Positions 33,044 through 40,950 of a stretch of 64,000 nt of DNA are shown one piece after another. Position numbers and translations under genes: made by a program. Under the pieces are notes generated by a model. It ran no database searches. It saw nothing but the letters and a program-made list of their open reading frames with translations, and was not told the origin of the DNA. The DNA is from Paenibacillus sp. DMB5 (GTDB lineage Bacteria; Bacillota; Bacilli; Paenibacillales; Paenibacillaceae). The stretch is from positions 32,319 to 96,318 of the forward strand of contig NZ_LRAC01000128.1 of assembly GCF_001517085.1 (NCBI RefSeq), in the 5' to 3' direction. Each line of letters starts with the position of its first letter. Position 1 is the stretch's first letter.

Positions 33044-34753
33044 ATGCGGAAAAAAATCGTAACAGTGCTCATCTGCAGTCTCCTGCTGCTTGAGGGCGGA
33101 GGGGTAACACCAGCACCGGTATACGGGGCGGCTAATCAGCCTGCTGTTATACTGAATAATGTGACTCTTAAACTTAATGATGAGGTACGGCCTTATCTTG
33201 ACGGAAAAGTGGTAATGATGCCCGTCCGGCTGACGGGGGAAGGTCTTGGTTATAAAGTGAGTTACATAAAAGCGCAGAATAGTCTGCAGGTGACTGGAAA
33301 TGAACACACCTACGTTTTAAAGCTGGATGAAAGCACAGTTACTGTAGACGGCAAAGACAAGCTGGCTATTGACGGCAAGGCTGTTTTGAAAAGAGACCGT
33401 ATTTATGTTCCATTAACTTACTTCAGCGCACTTGGAATGATAACCTCGTATGATTCCGCTGCAAATCTGGCTGCTGTCAGCACTCCGCAAAAGTATGCCG
33501 ATCATGTAGCGGGCCTGCTCAGCACTGGGCAATATATGGAGCTATGGCAGTCGGTGTTCAATAAAGAGGTCCAGCAGGCGCTTCCGGTATTAAAAATGCA
33601 GTCCGTCTGGGAGATGCTGGTGGGAACCTATGGCGCGTTTGTCCGGCTGGATACCGCCTCAGCATCGTCTGTAGATGGACATACTGTTATTCAGGTGCCA
33701 GTTGTATTTGAACAAAACAGCCTGAAAATGTCCGTTACAGTTGACAGCTCCGGTCGCTTGGCCGGTTTATTGTTCACGCCAATAGCACCGGCGGATGATC
33801 TGGAGCTTCCGGCAGGACTAAGGGAAGAGGAGGCCGTAGTCGGTGCCGGAACTGCACAACCCTTAAAGGGAACGTTGACATTACCCGAGAATGCATCAGG
33901 CCCTCTTCCGTCGGTAGTGCTGGTACACGGATCAGGCTCGTCGGACCGGGACGAAACTGTCTTTGGTTACAAAACCTTCCGCGATCTAGCCTGGGGGCTT
34001 GCCAAACAGGGAATTGCAGTCCTGCGTTATGACAAAAGAACCTATACTTATGCGCAGCAATATGCCGGGGAAGCGTCAGCAGGCCTGACGGTCAAGGAAG
34101 AAACGGTAGAGGATGCTGTGCTGGCAGCCAAGCTGCTGAAGCAGGATGCGCGTCTGGACCCTAAGCGGGTATATGTGGCCGGGCATAGCCTGGGCGGAAT
34201 GCTGGCACCGCGGATTGATGCCGCTGGCGTTGATGCTGCCGGACTCATTCTGCTGGCCGGTTCTCCGCGCAAGCTTTGGGAGATCGTCTATGACCAGAAC
34301 ATGGCGGGTATCCACGCTATGAATGACAGTGATCCGCGCAAAGCCCAGAATGCTGCGCTGGTCGACGCCGAGCTCCAAAAGGCCAAGGCTCTGGCCTCCA
34401 TGTCACTTGAGCAGGCGGCTCAGGCAGAGCCGGTATTCGGGTTACCGGCGTCTTATTTGCTTGAGATGCAGCAGCAGGATACGGCAGAGCTCGCCGGGAA
34501 GCTGACCAAGCCGGTACTGGTGTTGCAGGGAGCGGACGATTTTCAGGTGTATGCTGATAAGGACTTTGTGCAATGGAAAGAGGTGCTGAAGCATAACCCG
34601 TCGGCAGAGTTTAAGCTGTATCCGGGGCTGAATCACTTTTTTGTCGATTATGACGGGGAAGGCGCCGGAACCGTGGAGGAATATTATGTACCCGGTAGAG
34701 TGAGTGATCAGGTAATTACAGATATTGGAGCCTGGGTCGGCAGACAGAAGTAG
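33044..34753 (+). CDS. Secreted alpha/beta hydrolase with stalk domain
   Basis: 569 aa. Signal peptide (~1-27), a copper-amine-oxidase-N/stalk-like domain (~30-140, KLNDEVRPYLDGKVVMMPVR, RIYVPLTYF), a DUF3887-like domain (~145-245) and an alpha/beta hydrolase (~255-569). The hydrolase has the oxyanion loop LVHGSGSSDRD, nucleophile AGHSLGG (near 382) and a histidine in YPGLNHFFVDY. It resembles extracellular acyl-peptidase or esterase-type hydrolases; the substrate is unknown. ATG 33044 has AAGGAGAG; an earlier in-frame start runs into the acetyltransferase gene. Confidence 0.85.
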   Translation: MRKKIVTVLICSLLLLEGGGVTPAPVYGAANQPAVILNNVTLKLNDEVRPYLDGKVVMMPVRLTGEGLGYKVSYIKAQNSLQVTGNEHTYVLKLDESTVTVDGKDKLAIDGKAVLKRDRIYVPLTYFSALGMITSYDSAANLAAVSTPQKYADHVAGLLSTGQYMELWQSVFNKEVQQALPVLKMQSVWEMLVGTYGAFVRLDTASASSVDGHTVIQVPVVFEQNSLKMSVTVDSSGRLAGLLFTPIAPADDLELPAGLREEEAVVGAGTAQPLKGTLTLPENASGPLPSVVLVHGSGSSDRDETVFGYKTFRDLAWGLAKQGIAVLRYDKRTYTYAQQYAGEASAGLTVKEETVEDAVLAAKLLKQDARLDPKRVYVAGHSLGGMLAPRIDAAGVDAAGLILLAGSPRKLWEIVYDQNMAGIHAMNDSDPRKAQNAALVDAELQKAKALASMSLEQAAQAEPVFGLPASYLLEMQQQDTAELAGKLTKPVLVLQGADDFQVYADKDFVQWKEVLKHNPSAEFKLYPGLNHFFVDYDGEGAGTVEEYYVPGRVSDQVITDIGAWVGRQK

Positions 34754-34882
34754 AGCACGCAGCGCTGTATTTGTATTTTGATTGTTTCAAATTTTTCACA
34801 ATTATCATCTATACGGATATAGGACTAAAGTTATATTATAGAGTTGATCTTTTTAGTAATGATAATGGGCCGGGCGGTGTAG
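34754..34882. other. Leader region of the Agr-like locus
   Basis: AT-rich 129 bp. A TATTAT-type -10 lies near 34834. No clear LytTR-binding direct repeat is seen. Two GTT motifs 13 bases apart at about 34831-34846 do not fit the usual spacing. Confidence 0.3.
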
Positions 34883-35512
34883 GTGTTGCTGTTGGAAGTT
34901 GCAGGATTCATGTTTTTTTCAACCATAGAAGGTTTATCACTGTATTATTTAATTATGTGTTTATTCCGATTTAAATGGAGAGGGTATCTATGGCCCGCCA
35001 TGACTATCATTCTGCTTAATAATATCCAAAGCTATCTGCTGCGCAATGAGTTGAATTTGGATAATCTCTCACCGCTGATAACGGTCATTGTACTTATCCT
35101 GCTGTTTGCTGCAGTTGTCCGGATGCCGGTGGTGCTGGCGGTCATGGCTACGGTGTCGGGATATGTTATTTTTGCGGCCATTCAGACAGCGCTGGTCTTT
35201 ATTCTGTTCGGATCACTTGAGGCTGTAAACGCGGACCTGTCGAACGGGTATTTGCTGCAATCCGCTACCGCAGCAGTAGTCGTAACCAGCTTCTGGTACC
35301 TCTACCGTAAAGGCAGAGGCTTCACCTTTGATCTGGACAAGCTCAGGTTCAAGCTTGAGGATATCGTGCTTACTGTGATGATCATCGTATTCCTGCTGGC
35401 GATCACTGTGGTTCTATTTTATAATAACCTTCTATTTAATATTGTGTTCTTCATCGTGATGTCAGTATTTCTACTGTACTATTCCACTAAGAAGGAGCAA
35501 GAGGATGCTTGA
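34883..35512 (+). CDS. AgrC-sensor-like membrane protein without a kinase domain
   Basis: 209 aa, six to seven transmembrane segments (about 1-27, 35-53, 62-79, 81-113, 126-143 and 158-202). The size and pattern recall the N-terminal sensor of AgrC-type receptors, but the protein ends right after the membrane part with YYSTKKEQEDA. No HisKA or HATPase segment exists here or downstream. It overlaps agrB by 8 bases. Family assignment is by layout and neighbours only. Start at GTG 34883 or ATG 34910; ribosome binding signals are weak. Confidence 0.6.
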   Translation: MLLLEVAGFMFFSTIEGLSLYYLIMCLFRFKWRGYLWPAMTIILLNNIQSYLLRNELNLDNLSPLITVIVLILLFAAVVRMPVVLAVMATVSGYVIFAAIQTALVFILFGSLEAVNADLSNGYLLQSATAAVVVTSFWYLYRKGRGFTFDLDKLRFKLEDIVLTVMIIVFLLAITVVLFYNNLLFNIVFFIVMSVFLLYYSTKKEQEDA

Positions 35513-36052
35513 ACGGATGGCAGGATGGTCTGCGGCCAGAATCAAACAGATTGTCCCGGAACATCCGGCATCGTATGCAGTTCTCAAGTTTGCTCTTGCA
35601 GTGCTTTTTAATGTTGTACTGGTAATAAGCTGTACATTGCTGGTTTCGCTGGCTACCGGCCATACGGCGGAAGCTGTGCTGATTCTGATTTTTTTGCGCT
35701 GCTGCGGCAGGTCTCCGGCGGAGTCCACCTGAAGTCAGGCATAGCCTGTGTGCTTTTTACAACAGCTTTGTTTACCGCGTTATCCTATGTACAGGCCGGG
35801 CAGCTCTGCGTCCAGATTATGAACGGACTAAGCCTGCTGCTCGTCCTGCTGTTTGCCCCTGTCGGAATCGACCAACAGACCCGGATCCCGCGGCGGCACT
35901 GGCCGGGGCTTAAGATCATTGCGGCTGTGCTCGTAACTGTTAATTTCTATATGGCATCTCCGGTTATTGCGGCTGCATTTACAGCCCAGTCCATAAGCTT
36001 GGTACTTGCTTGGAGAAAGGGGAGCGGAAATCATCAGAACATTTCAGCATAA
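35505..36052 (+). pseudogene. agrB: AgrB peptide-maturation protease, one-base frameshift
   Basis: Starts MLERMAGWSAARIKQIVPE with AAGGAG upstream. The first 65 residues are followed, in another frame, by the rest of AgrB (LFTTALFTALSYVQAGQLCV onwards, with hydrophobic segments). Adding one T to the T7 run at 35689-35695 restores a 182-aa protein. The restored part carries the catalytic RQVSGGVHLKSGIAC, with the His and Cys of AgrB. It would remove the AgrD tail and close the ring. As written the protein is inactive. This could be a real variable tract or a sequencing error. Confidence 0.85.
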
Positions 36053-36167
36053 GGCTGTCTATAAGCTGGCGTCTGTCCTGTTGGCCGTTGCTGCTTTTAT
36101 AGCAGAGGCTGTACCTAGTGTACTTTACATCCACCAGCCGGAGATTCCGGAAGAATTACTGAAATAG
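36006..36167 (+). CDS. agrD: AgrD-like autoinducer precursor, serine type
   Basis: 53 aa from TTG 36006, or 45 aa if started at ATC 36030, which is near AAAGGGGAG (36016-36024). It has an amphipathic N-terminus (KAVYKLASVLLAVAAF) and a C-terminal tail PSVLYIHQPEIPEELLK. The tail aligns with the AgrD recognition segment EPEVPKEL, placing the cut between I and H. The ring would then be S-V-L-Y-I, closed through serine to give a lactone, as in the S. intermedius peptide, rather than a cysteine thiolactone. It begins inside agrB. Start codon unusual, so the N-terminus is uncertain. Confidence 0.75.
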   Translation: MLGERGAEIIRTFQHKAVYKLASVLLAVAAFIAEAVPSVLYIHQPEIPEELLK

Positions 36168-36184
36168 TATTGGAGCTGGTTTTA

Positions 36185-36580
36185 TTGAGCAGTATGTCAG
36201 TAACCCGTGACGCCAAGGGGGATTCCGGATTAGTTGCCCTTGAAATTACGGAAATCACGTATATGGAGTTTGAACGCAGTCTGTACCGGATTGTGATCCA
36301 TACCAAAGATGAAGTGTTTTACACAGTAGGGACCTTGAAATATTGGGTAACCACCCTGAAGAGCTCCGGCTATAAATTTGTCCTGGCAGACCGCAACACC
36401 CTGATCAATGTCACTAATATCACCCAGCTGGACAAAACCTTCCATGTCGCCTATTTCGGCGAGAACCGCAAGGGCATAGAGCAGAAGTGCTTTCTGTCTG
36501 AAAAGGGCTACAAGGAAGTAGTTAAGGATGTCAGACTCACGCAGCCGAATATTTCGTTTATTGAGCTGCCGCTTTGGTAG
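36185..36580 (+). CDS. LytTR-domain DNA-binding protein without receiver
   Basis: 131 aa from TTG 36185 (GGAG nine bases upstream); a TTG at 36170 is also in frame. Nearly the whole protein is a LytTR domain (ITYMEFERSLYRIVIHTKDE, YKFVLADRNTLINV). No REC domain is present, unlike AgrA. The usual AgrA recognition residues cannot be checked by eye. It lies 17 bases after agrD, so it is the likely output of the locus; without a kinase or receiver the signalling path must be different from classical Agr. Confidence 0.8.
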   Translation: MSSMSVTRDAKGDSGLVALEITEITYMEFERSLYRIVIHTKDEVFYTVGTLKYWVTTLKSSGYKFVLADRNTLINVTNITQLDKTFHVAYFGENRKGIEQKCFLSEKGYKEVVKDVRLTQPNISFIELPLW

Positions 36581-36679
36581 TTCTTTTTTAATACAGGAAA
36601 ATATTGCATGCCGCGTGACGATTCTTTATACTCCATGGTAGCACTTAAAATTTGAAATACATGGAGGGAATTGAACAAG

Positions 36680-37351
36680 GTGAAAAAGAAAATGACAGCT
36701 GCGTTAACGGCTTTTGCTGTTCTGGGCGGGATGGGTGCGGGGGTTGCAGCCGGTGCCAACCTGCAGGCGATAAAAGCATTCCTGAACCCGGGTATCAAAT
36801 TTAAAGTGGACGGTCAGCCTGTCCAGCTGAAGAACAGCAGCGGTGCGGTAGTAGCTCCAATAACATATAACAACACTACCTACCTTCCGGTAAGAGCGAT
36901 CTCCGATCTGCTGGGGGTAACGGTTAATTTTGATGCTGCATCCAGCACCATTTCTTTAGGCGAACAGCTTGAGGGAGTATCCATTGCCGCAGGTTTTGAC
37001 TCAAACTATCACACCAAAGATCCTGATAAAACGGTCTATCTGGATAAGGACTACAAGGATGTTCATTTCGATAACGGCAGCGGTACACGCGGCAGCTCCT
37101 TCATGCTGTATCCGGATAAAAAATATCAGAAGCTGTACATCCAGGTGGCAGCCATCGGCGGCGACATTAAAGACTTTACCATTCAGGACAGCGATACAGA
37201 TACCGTTCTCAAAAAACAGACGATTACAGCCGAGCAAGGGCTCGTTACCATTGAGGCCAACATAGCCGGAGTTAGCAAAATTTACGTAACCGGCCAGGTT
37301 AAAGACGGCGCATCCATGTTTATTCCGTTGACTACTTCGTATTATAAATAA
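36680..37351 (+). CDS. Secreted protein with stalk (copper-amine-oxidase-N) domain
   Basis: 223 aa from GTG 36680 (TTG 36671 also possible; GGAGGG upstream). Signal peptide (~1-27, ending near GVAAGA), one stalk-type domain (FKVDGQPVQL, YNNTTYLPVRAISDLLGVTV, ~40-95), then a beta-rich C-terminal part (~110-223) like NPCBM or unassigned. Such proteins are common at the surface of Paenibacillus. Placed right after the LytTR gene, so it could be a target, but no binding site is recognised. Confidence 0.75.
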   Translation: MKKKMTAALTAFAVLGGMGAGVAAGANLQAIKAFLNPGIKFKVDGQPVQLKNSSGAVVAPITYNNTTYLPVRAISDLLGVTVNFDAASSTISLGEQLEGVSIAAGFDSNYHTKDPDKTVYLDKDYKDVHFDNGSGTRGSSFMLYPDKKYQKLYIQVAAIGGDIKDFTIQDSDTDTVLKKQTITAEQGLVTIEANIAGVSKIYVTGQVKDGASMFIPLTTSYYK

Positions 37352-37728
37352 AACGGAATACAGGACCAGTATCCAAATGAATTATTTTTCTGTTGAAGTT
37401 GTTTTTGCAGACACCCATAAATAGTTCATCACTTAGCAGGTGTATCTGGACTGAGGCGTTTTGTGTTATCGAGTGTTAAATTATTGCAGAATACATTAGT
37501 AACACCGTCCAGTTTTTGGGTTTGTCAACATTAGAGAAGTCTATCTGTAATAATATAAAAATTTTAACATTAAGTAACAGGCTAAGTATACATTCTTTTC
37601 TAAATGATATATACTTGCTCTAACTTATTAGTGTGATTCCCATCATTAAGGGTGTTCCAGTGCGCTGAGCTAAGGCAATAGGCGTAGGAACACCCTTCTT
37701 GCATTTCTAAGTTAGAGAGGAGTGTTAA
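37352..37728. other. 377-bp intergenic region with a long-stem hairpin
   Basis: Nothing coding. A perfect 11-bp inverted repeat AAGGGTGTTCC (37648-37658) and GGAACACCCTT (37687-37697) encloses a 28-base loop. It ends 31 bases before the next ATG, so it is in the leader or is the promoter-proximal operator of that gene. Confidence 0.55.
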
Positions 37729-38112
37729 ATGAAAAATGTAGACGAGTTGAAGAAAGACTACCAGATGATCGAAGAGAGGATTATGAGATTTATAACCGAA
37801 CATTCAGCTGTTGTGTATGCAGTAGATTCTGGAGATATTGTGGAAGGCGGGATATTCACCTGGGCCGCTTTAAGTTCAGATGACAGAATTTTGCAAGCTC
37901 AACTTAGGCTTGATTATATAGCTGTTTCAGAATTAGCCAGACAGAGGCTAGAACATATTCATAGCAGGTACATAGCGGATTTCGACCGGAGCCGTGAAAT
38001 GGTACTTAGATATATCAGGCAGGATTCCATTCTGTTAAAGATACTCACTTTAGAAGCAACTGCCGAAGTTGCTAAGAATGAGCTGTATCTCCAAAAGTTT
38101 TTACTTACTTAA
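37729..38112 (+). CDS. Hypothetical protein, helical
   Basis: 127 aa, largely alpha-helical by composition, soluble, with no recognised family. AGAGAGGAGTG precedes the ATG. The middle contains GDIVEGGIFTWAALSSDDRI and RLEHIHSRYIADF. It is transcribed alone, behind the hairpin at 37648-37697, and followed by a terminator. A real gene from its start signals; role unknown. Confidence 0.6.
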   Translation: MKNVDELKKDYQMIEERIMRFITEHSAVVYAVDSGDIVEGGIFTWAALSSDDRILQAQLRLDYIAVSELARQRLEHIHSRYIADFDRSREMVLRYIRQDSILLKILTLEATAEVAKNELYLQKFLLT

Positions 38113-38129
38113 AAATTAAATATATGTAA

Positions 38130-38160
38130 AAAATCCGCCGGGCTATGCCTGACGGTTTTT
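38130..38160 (+). terminator. Terminator
   Basis: CCGCCGGGC pairs with GCCTGACGG around TAT and is followed by T7. Confidence 0.8.
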
Positions 38161-38501
38161 TTGTTTACATTGATGTATGCTCACTTACTTCAAATCATTG
38201 TTACAAAAAAAATCGAGGCCCTATTGCTAGGGCCTCTTTCATGGGAGAGGAGAAACCGGACGAAGAGCTTATGGGGAAACGTAAGCCTGCTCCGCGGTTG
38301 TCTACGACATTTTGTGATGTCGATAGTTACATGATGTCCGGGATTGAAAGGTTCTATACATGGTGTTTGATTATTTTTTTGCTTTACTCCAAACGTACAC
38401 CAATAGACAAACTTTTTATTTAACCGGTTAATTGTGGTACTATAGGCTTGGACTTATGCCCCAAACGGCATAATAAACAGAGACATAGAGCAGGTGAATC
38501 G
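38161..38501. other. Intergenic region with a bidirectional hairpin
   Basis: GAGGCCCTA (38215-38223) and TAGGGCCTC (38228-38236) form a perfect 9-bp stem with an A run before and TTTC after, a terminator in either direction. The 92-codon plus-strand frame here looks non-coding. GAAAGGTTC and similar do not form a clear promoter. Confidence 0.5.
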
Positions 38502-39110
38502 GTGAGAGTTGTATCGGGAAGTGCCAAGGGGAGACCCCTGAAAAGTGTACCGGGTAACGGGACGCGTCCAACGACCGACAAGGTGAAGGAAGCGCTGTTC
38601 AGCATGATTGGCCCTTATTTTGAGGGCGGCATGGCGCTGGATTTGTTCGCCGGAACCGGCGGTCTTGGAATTGAAGCGCTGAGCAGAGGAATGGAACGCG
38701 TGGTGTTTGTAGACATGGAGCAGAAAAGCATTGATACGGTGCGGGCGAATCTGAAGGCGGCAAAGCTGGAGGAACAGGCAGAGGTATATCGTAATGATGC
38801 CGGACGGGCTCTTGGTGCGCTGGAGAAGCGGGGACGGGCTTTTGATCTTGTGTTTCTTGACCCGCCTTACCGGATGAAGCACGGCGATGAGTTAATGCTG
38901 ACCCTGGCCGGCAAAGGCTTGCTTAACCCTGATGCGGTCATTGTACTGGAACATGAATCAGGCTACGCCTACCCTGAAGAGATTCCGGGGTTCTACCGGA
39001 CAAGGCAGGCTATATATGGTGAGACAGCGATTTCCATCTATCAGTACGAAGCTGCTTCAGAAGAAGCTGTTGAGAGCGGCAGGGAGGGTAACGATGAGTC
39101 TGCAAATTAG
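38502..39110 (+). CDS. rsmD: 16S rRNA (guanine966-N2)-methyltransferase
   Basis: 202 aa. Class I methyltransferase with the SAM loop DLFAGTGGLGIEALSRG (near 48) and the catalytic NPPY-type motif DPPYRMK (near 123). Methylates G966 in helix 31 of 16S rRNA. GTG 38502 starts VRVVSGSAKGR, the usual beginning, behind AGGTGA; earlier in-frame starts add unrelated residues. The end overlaps coaD by 17 bases, a typical rsmD-coaD pair. Confidence 0.93.
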   Translation: MRVVSGSAKGRPLKSVPGNGTRPTTDKVKEALFSMIGPYFEGGMALDLFAGTGGLGIEALSRGMERVVFVDMEQKSIDTVRANLKAAKLEEQAEVYRNDAGRALGALEKRGRAFDLVFLDPPYRMKHGDELMLTLAGKGLLNPDAVIVLEHESGYAYPEEIPGFYRTRQAIYGETAISIYQYEAASEEAVESGREGNDESAN

Positions 39111-39612
39111 AAAAGAACGTGTTGCCATCTATCCGGGAAGCTTTGATCCGGTGACGATGGGACATATCGATATTATCCGGCGCGCTGCCAAACAGTTTGA
39201 CAGGCTTATAGTTACCGTGCTGAATAATCTCAGCAAAAAACCGATGTTTACCGTGGAAGAGCGCACAGAGCTGCTCCGGCAGGCAACGGCGGACCTTCCT
39301 AATGTGGAGGTGGACAGCTTCCGGGATCTGCTCGTGAATTATCTCCGCCAAAAGAACGCCCAGGTCATCGTGCGCGGAATCCGTACGGTAACCGACTTCG
39401 AATATGAGCTGCAGACCGCTTCAATTAATCACAGCCTGGACCCTGAAGTGGAGACCATCTTCATGATGACTAACCCCAAATATTCCTACCTAAGCTCAAG
39501 TGTAGTGAAGGAGCTGGCCCATTTCGGCGGGAATGTATCCGAATTTGTCACCCCCGAGGTCGAGCAGGCGATGAAGCTTAAATTCAGCCAGCTGGACGCC
39601 GGAGCCAGGTAA
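39094..39612 (+). CDS. coaD: Phosphopantetheine adenylyltransferase
   Basis: 172 aa. Nucleotidyltransferase fold with the (T/H)xGH motif in GSFDPVTMGHIDII (near 14), the RGIRTVTDFEYE loop and the SxSxVKEL end motif YLSSSVVKEL. It transfers AMP from ATP to 4'-phosphopantetheine in coenzyme A synthesis. ATG 39094 follows AGGGAGGG. It begins inside rsmD. Confidence 0.95.
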   Translation: MSLQIRKERVAIYPGSFDPVTMGHIDIIRRAAKQFDRLIVTVLNNLSKKPMFTVEERTELLRQATADLPNVEVDSFRDLLVNYLRQKNAQVIVRGIRTVTDFEYELQTASINHSLDPEVETIFMMTNPKYSYLSSSVVKELAHFGGNVSEFVTPEVEQAMKLKFSQLDAGAR

Positions 39613-40813
39613 CCATATATACAACTGCAGACAAGACAGCTAATAGTAGTATTAGAAGAGCCTGCAGGCTCAGCAGCTGTGGAACCATATTCCAGACGGC
39701 AAGCGGACCGGTTATTCCGGCATCGCCTGCCGTTTCCGCGCTGCTGATGGCCGGAAGAACAGGGGCAGGCACATGCTTAAGAGGCTGCCAGAGCACAAAG
39801 GTCAAGCCGAAAGCATACAGGCTGTGCAGCAGACGTCCGGCCGCGTATGGAAGAAACCGGGCTTTGGCCTGCTTCAGTGCAGTCAGTGCCTGAAGCTGTC
39901 CGCAGATTCCGCTCCACCCGAGCACTGCGGACAGGAGTGCAAGGCTGGTTACACCTATTGCCCCAAAGGCAAACGGTTCTGCTACCTGCGAAGTCATGGC
40001 ATTGGCGCCCAGATGAATCTCGAGTACACTGGCGGCAAATCCCGGTGACAGCTGCGGGAACCAGGCGGTGATAATGTTGATAACAACGGAGAACATGATC
40101 ATATAGCCGCCGATTACCATCAGGCTCTGCACTGCGGTAGATACAGATTCGCCCAGCAGTCTGCCGAAGCTGCGCCCGTCCTTTTCGCGTGCCTGAAGCA
40201 TGGTCTGGCGGACCCTAGACGGCAATGATGCCGGCTTGACAGCCGGAAGTTCCGGGCCGCTGGCTATTGAACGGTCTCTGCCCGAGAACAGTGCTGCCGT
40301 TAATCCTGCAGCCAGACCGGATACCCAGTGAATGGCTAACAGGGCATAGCCTGCTGCCGGACTGTGCAGGAAAGCTGCACCGACTACAATTACTATAGTT
40401 ACAGGGCTAGCAAAATGGGCCAGTGAAGCGAGGCGGCCGGCATCCTTGTCCGAAATGCCGCCCTGCTTATGAAGCTGCTGCACACCGCCTGCCCCTGCGG
40501 GGAACCCGGCGGTCATGCCGAGAGCCAGTGTCCAGCCTCCGGCGCCCGGCAGCCGGAACACTCGGGTCATGAGCGGCCCCAGCAATACACCGAAGCCGTG
40601 TACGAAGCCTGAGGCTGTCAGCATTTCCGAGAGGATGAGGAACGGCAGCAGCGCCGGGAAAATCAGCGTCCACCAGAGCTTGAGGCCCTGCAGTGAAGCC
40701 GCAAAGGACGATTCCGGAGACGAGATGATGGCCGCTGCAAGCAGAATGGCCGCTGCTCCGGTCAGAAAAGGGGCCGAAGCTGAAGATATTCTCCGTATTT
40801 TAACGTTATTCAT
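39584..40813 (-). CDS. ylbJ: Sporulation integral membrane protein YlbJ
   Basis: 409 aa from ATG 40813 (GAGGTG nine bases upstream; a farther ATG at 40882 lacks one). About eight transmembrane segments with nucleoside-recognition (Gate) domain motifs: GLKLWWTLIFPALLPFLILSE, FPAGAGGVQQL, MFSVVINIITAWFP. Known in B. subtilis to be needed for a sound spore coat/cortex, under sigma-E. It overlaps the end of coaD by 29 bases, on the opposite strand. Confidence 0.88.
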   Translation of the reverse strand: MNNVKIRRISSASAPFLTGAAAILLAAAIISSPESSFAASLQGLKLWWTLIFPALLPFLILSEMLTASGFVHGFGVLLGPLMTRVFRLPGAGGWTLALGMTAGFPAGAGGVQQLHKQGGISDKDAGRLASLAHFASPVTIVIVVGAAFLHSPAAGYALLAIHWVSGLAAGLTAALFSGRDRSIASGPELPAVKPASLPSRVRQTMLQAREKDGRSFGRLLGESVSTAVQSLMVIGGYMIMFSVVINIITAWFPQLSPGFAASVLEIHLGANAMTSQVAEPFAFGAIGVTSLALLSAVLGWSGICGQLQALTALKQAKARFLPYAAGRLLHSLYAFGLTFVLWQPLKHVPAPVLPAISSAETAGDAGITGPLAVWNMVPQLLSLQALLILLLAVLSAVVYMVTWLRRPAG

Positions 40814-40950
40814 TTTGAGCTTCACCTCTTCATAGGTTAAGACATGGCTTAAGACTGTTATCAATTTATGCACTGCAGACAACCATCATGCCATAGCTGT
40901 CACAAGCCGCCTGAAGCAGGCAGAGAGCCGCAGGAAAGAAGGGAATAGCA

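Noticed and set aside
34831..34846. Two GTT motifs as LytTR/AgrA binding repeats
   Set aside because: Spacing of 13 bases instead of about 21; too short to be meaningful.
38145..38423. 92-codon plus-strand frame
   Set aside because: Starts within a terminator hairpin and spans another; no ribosome binding site; no family.
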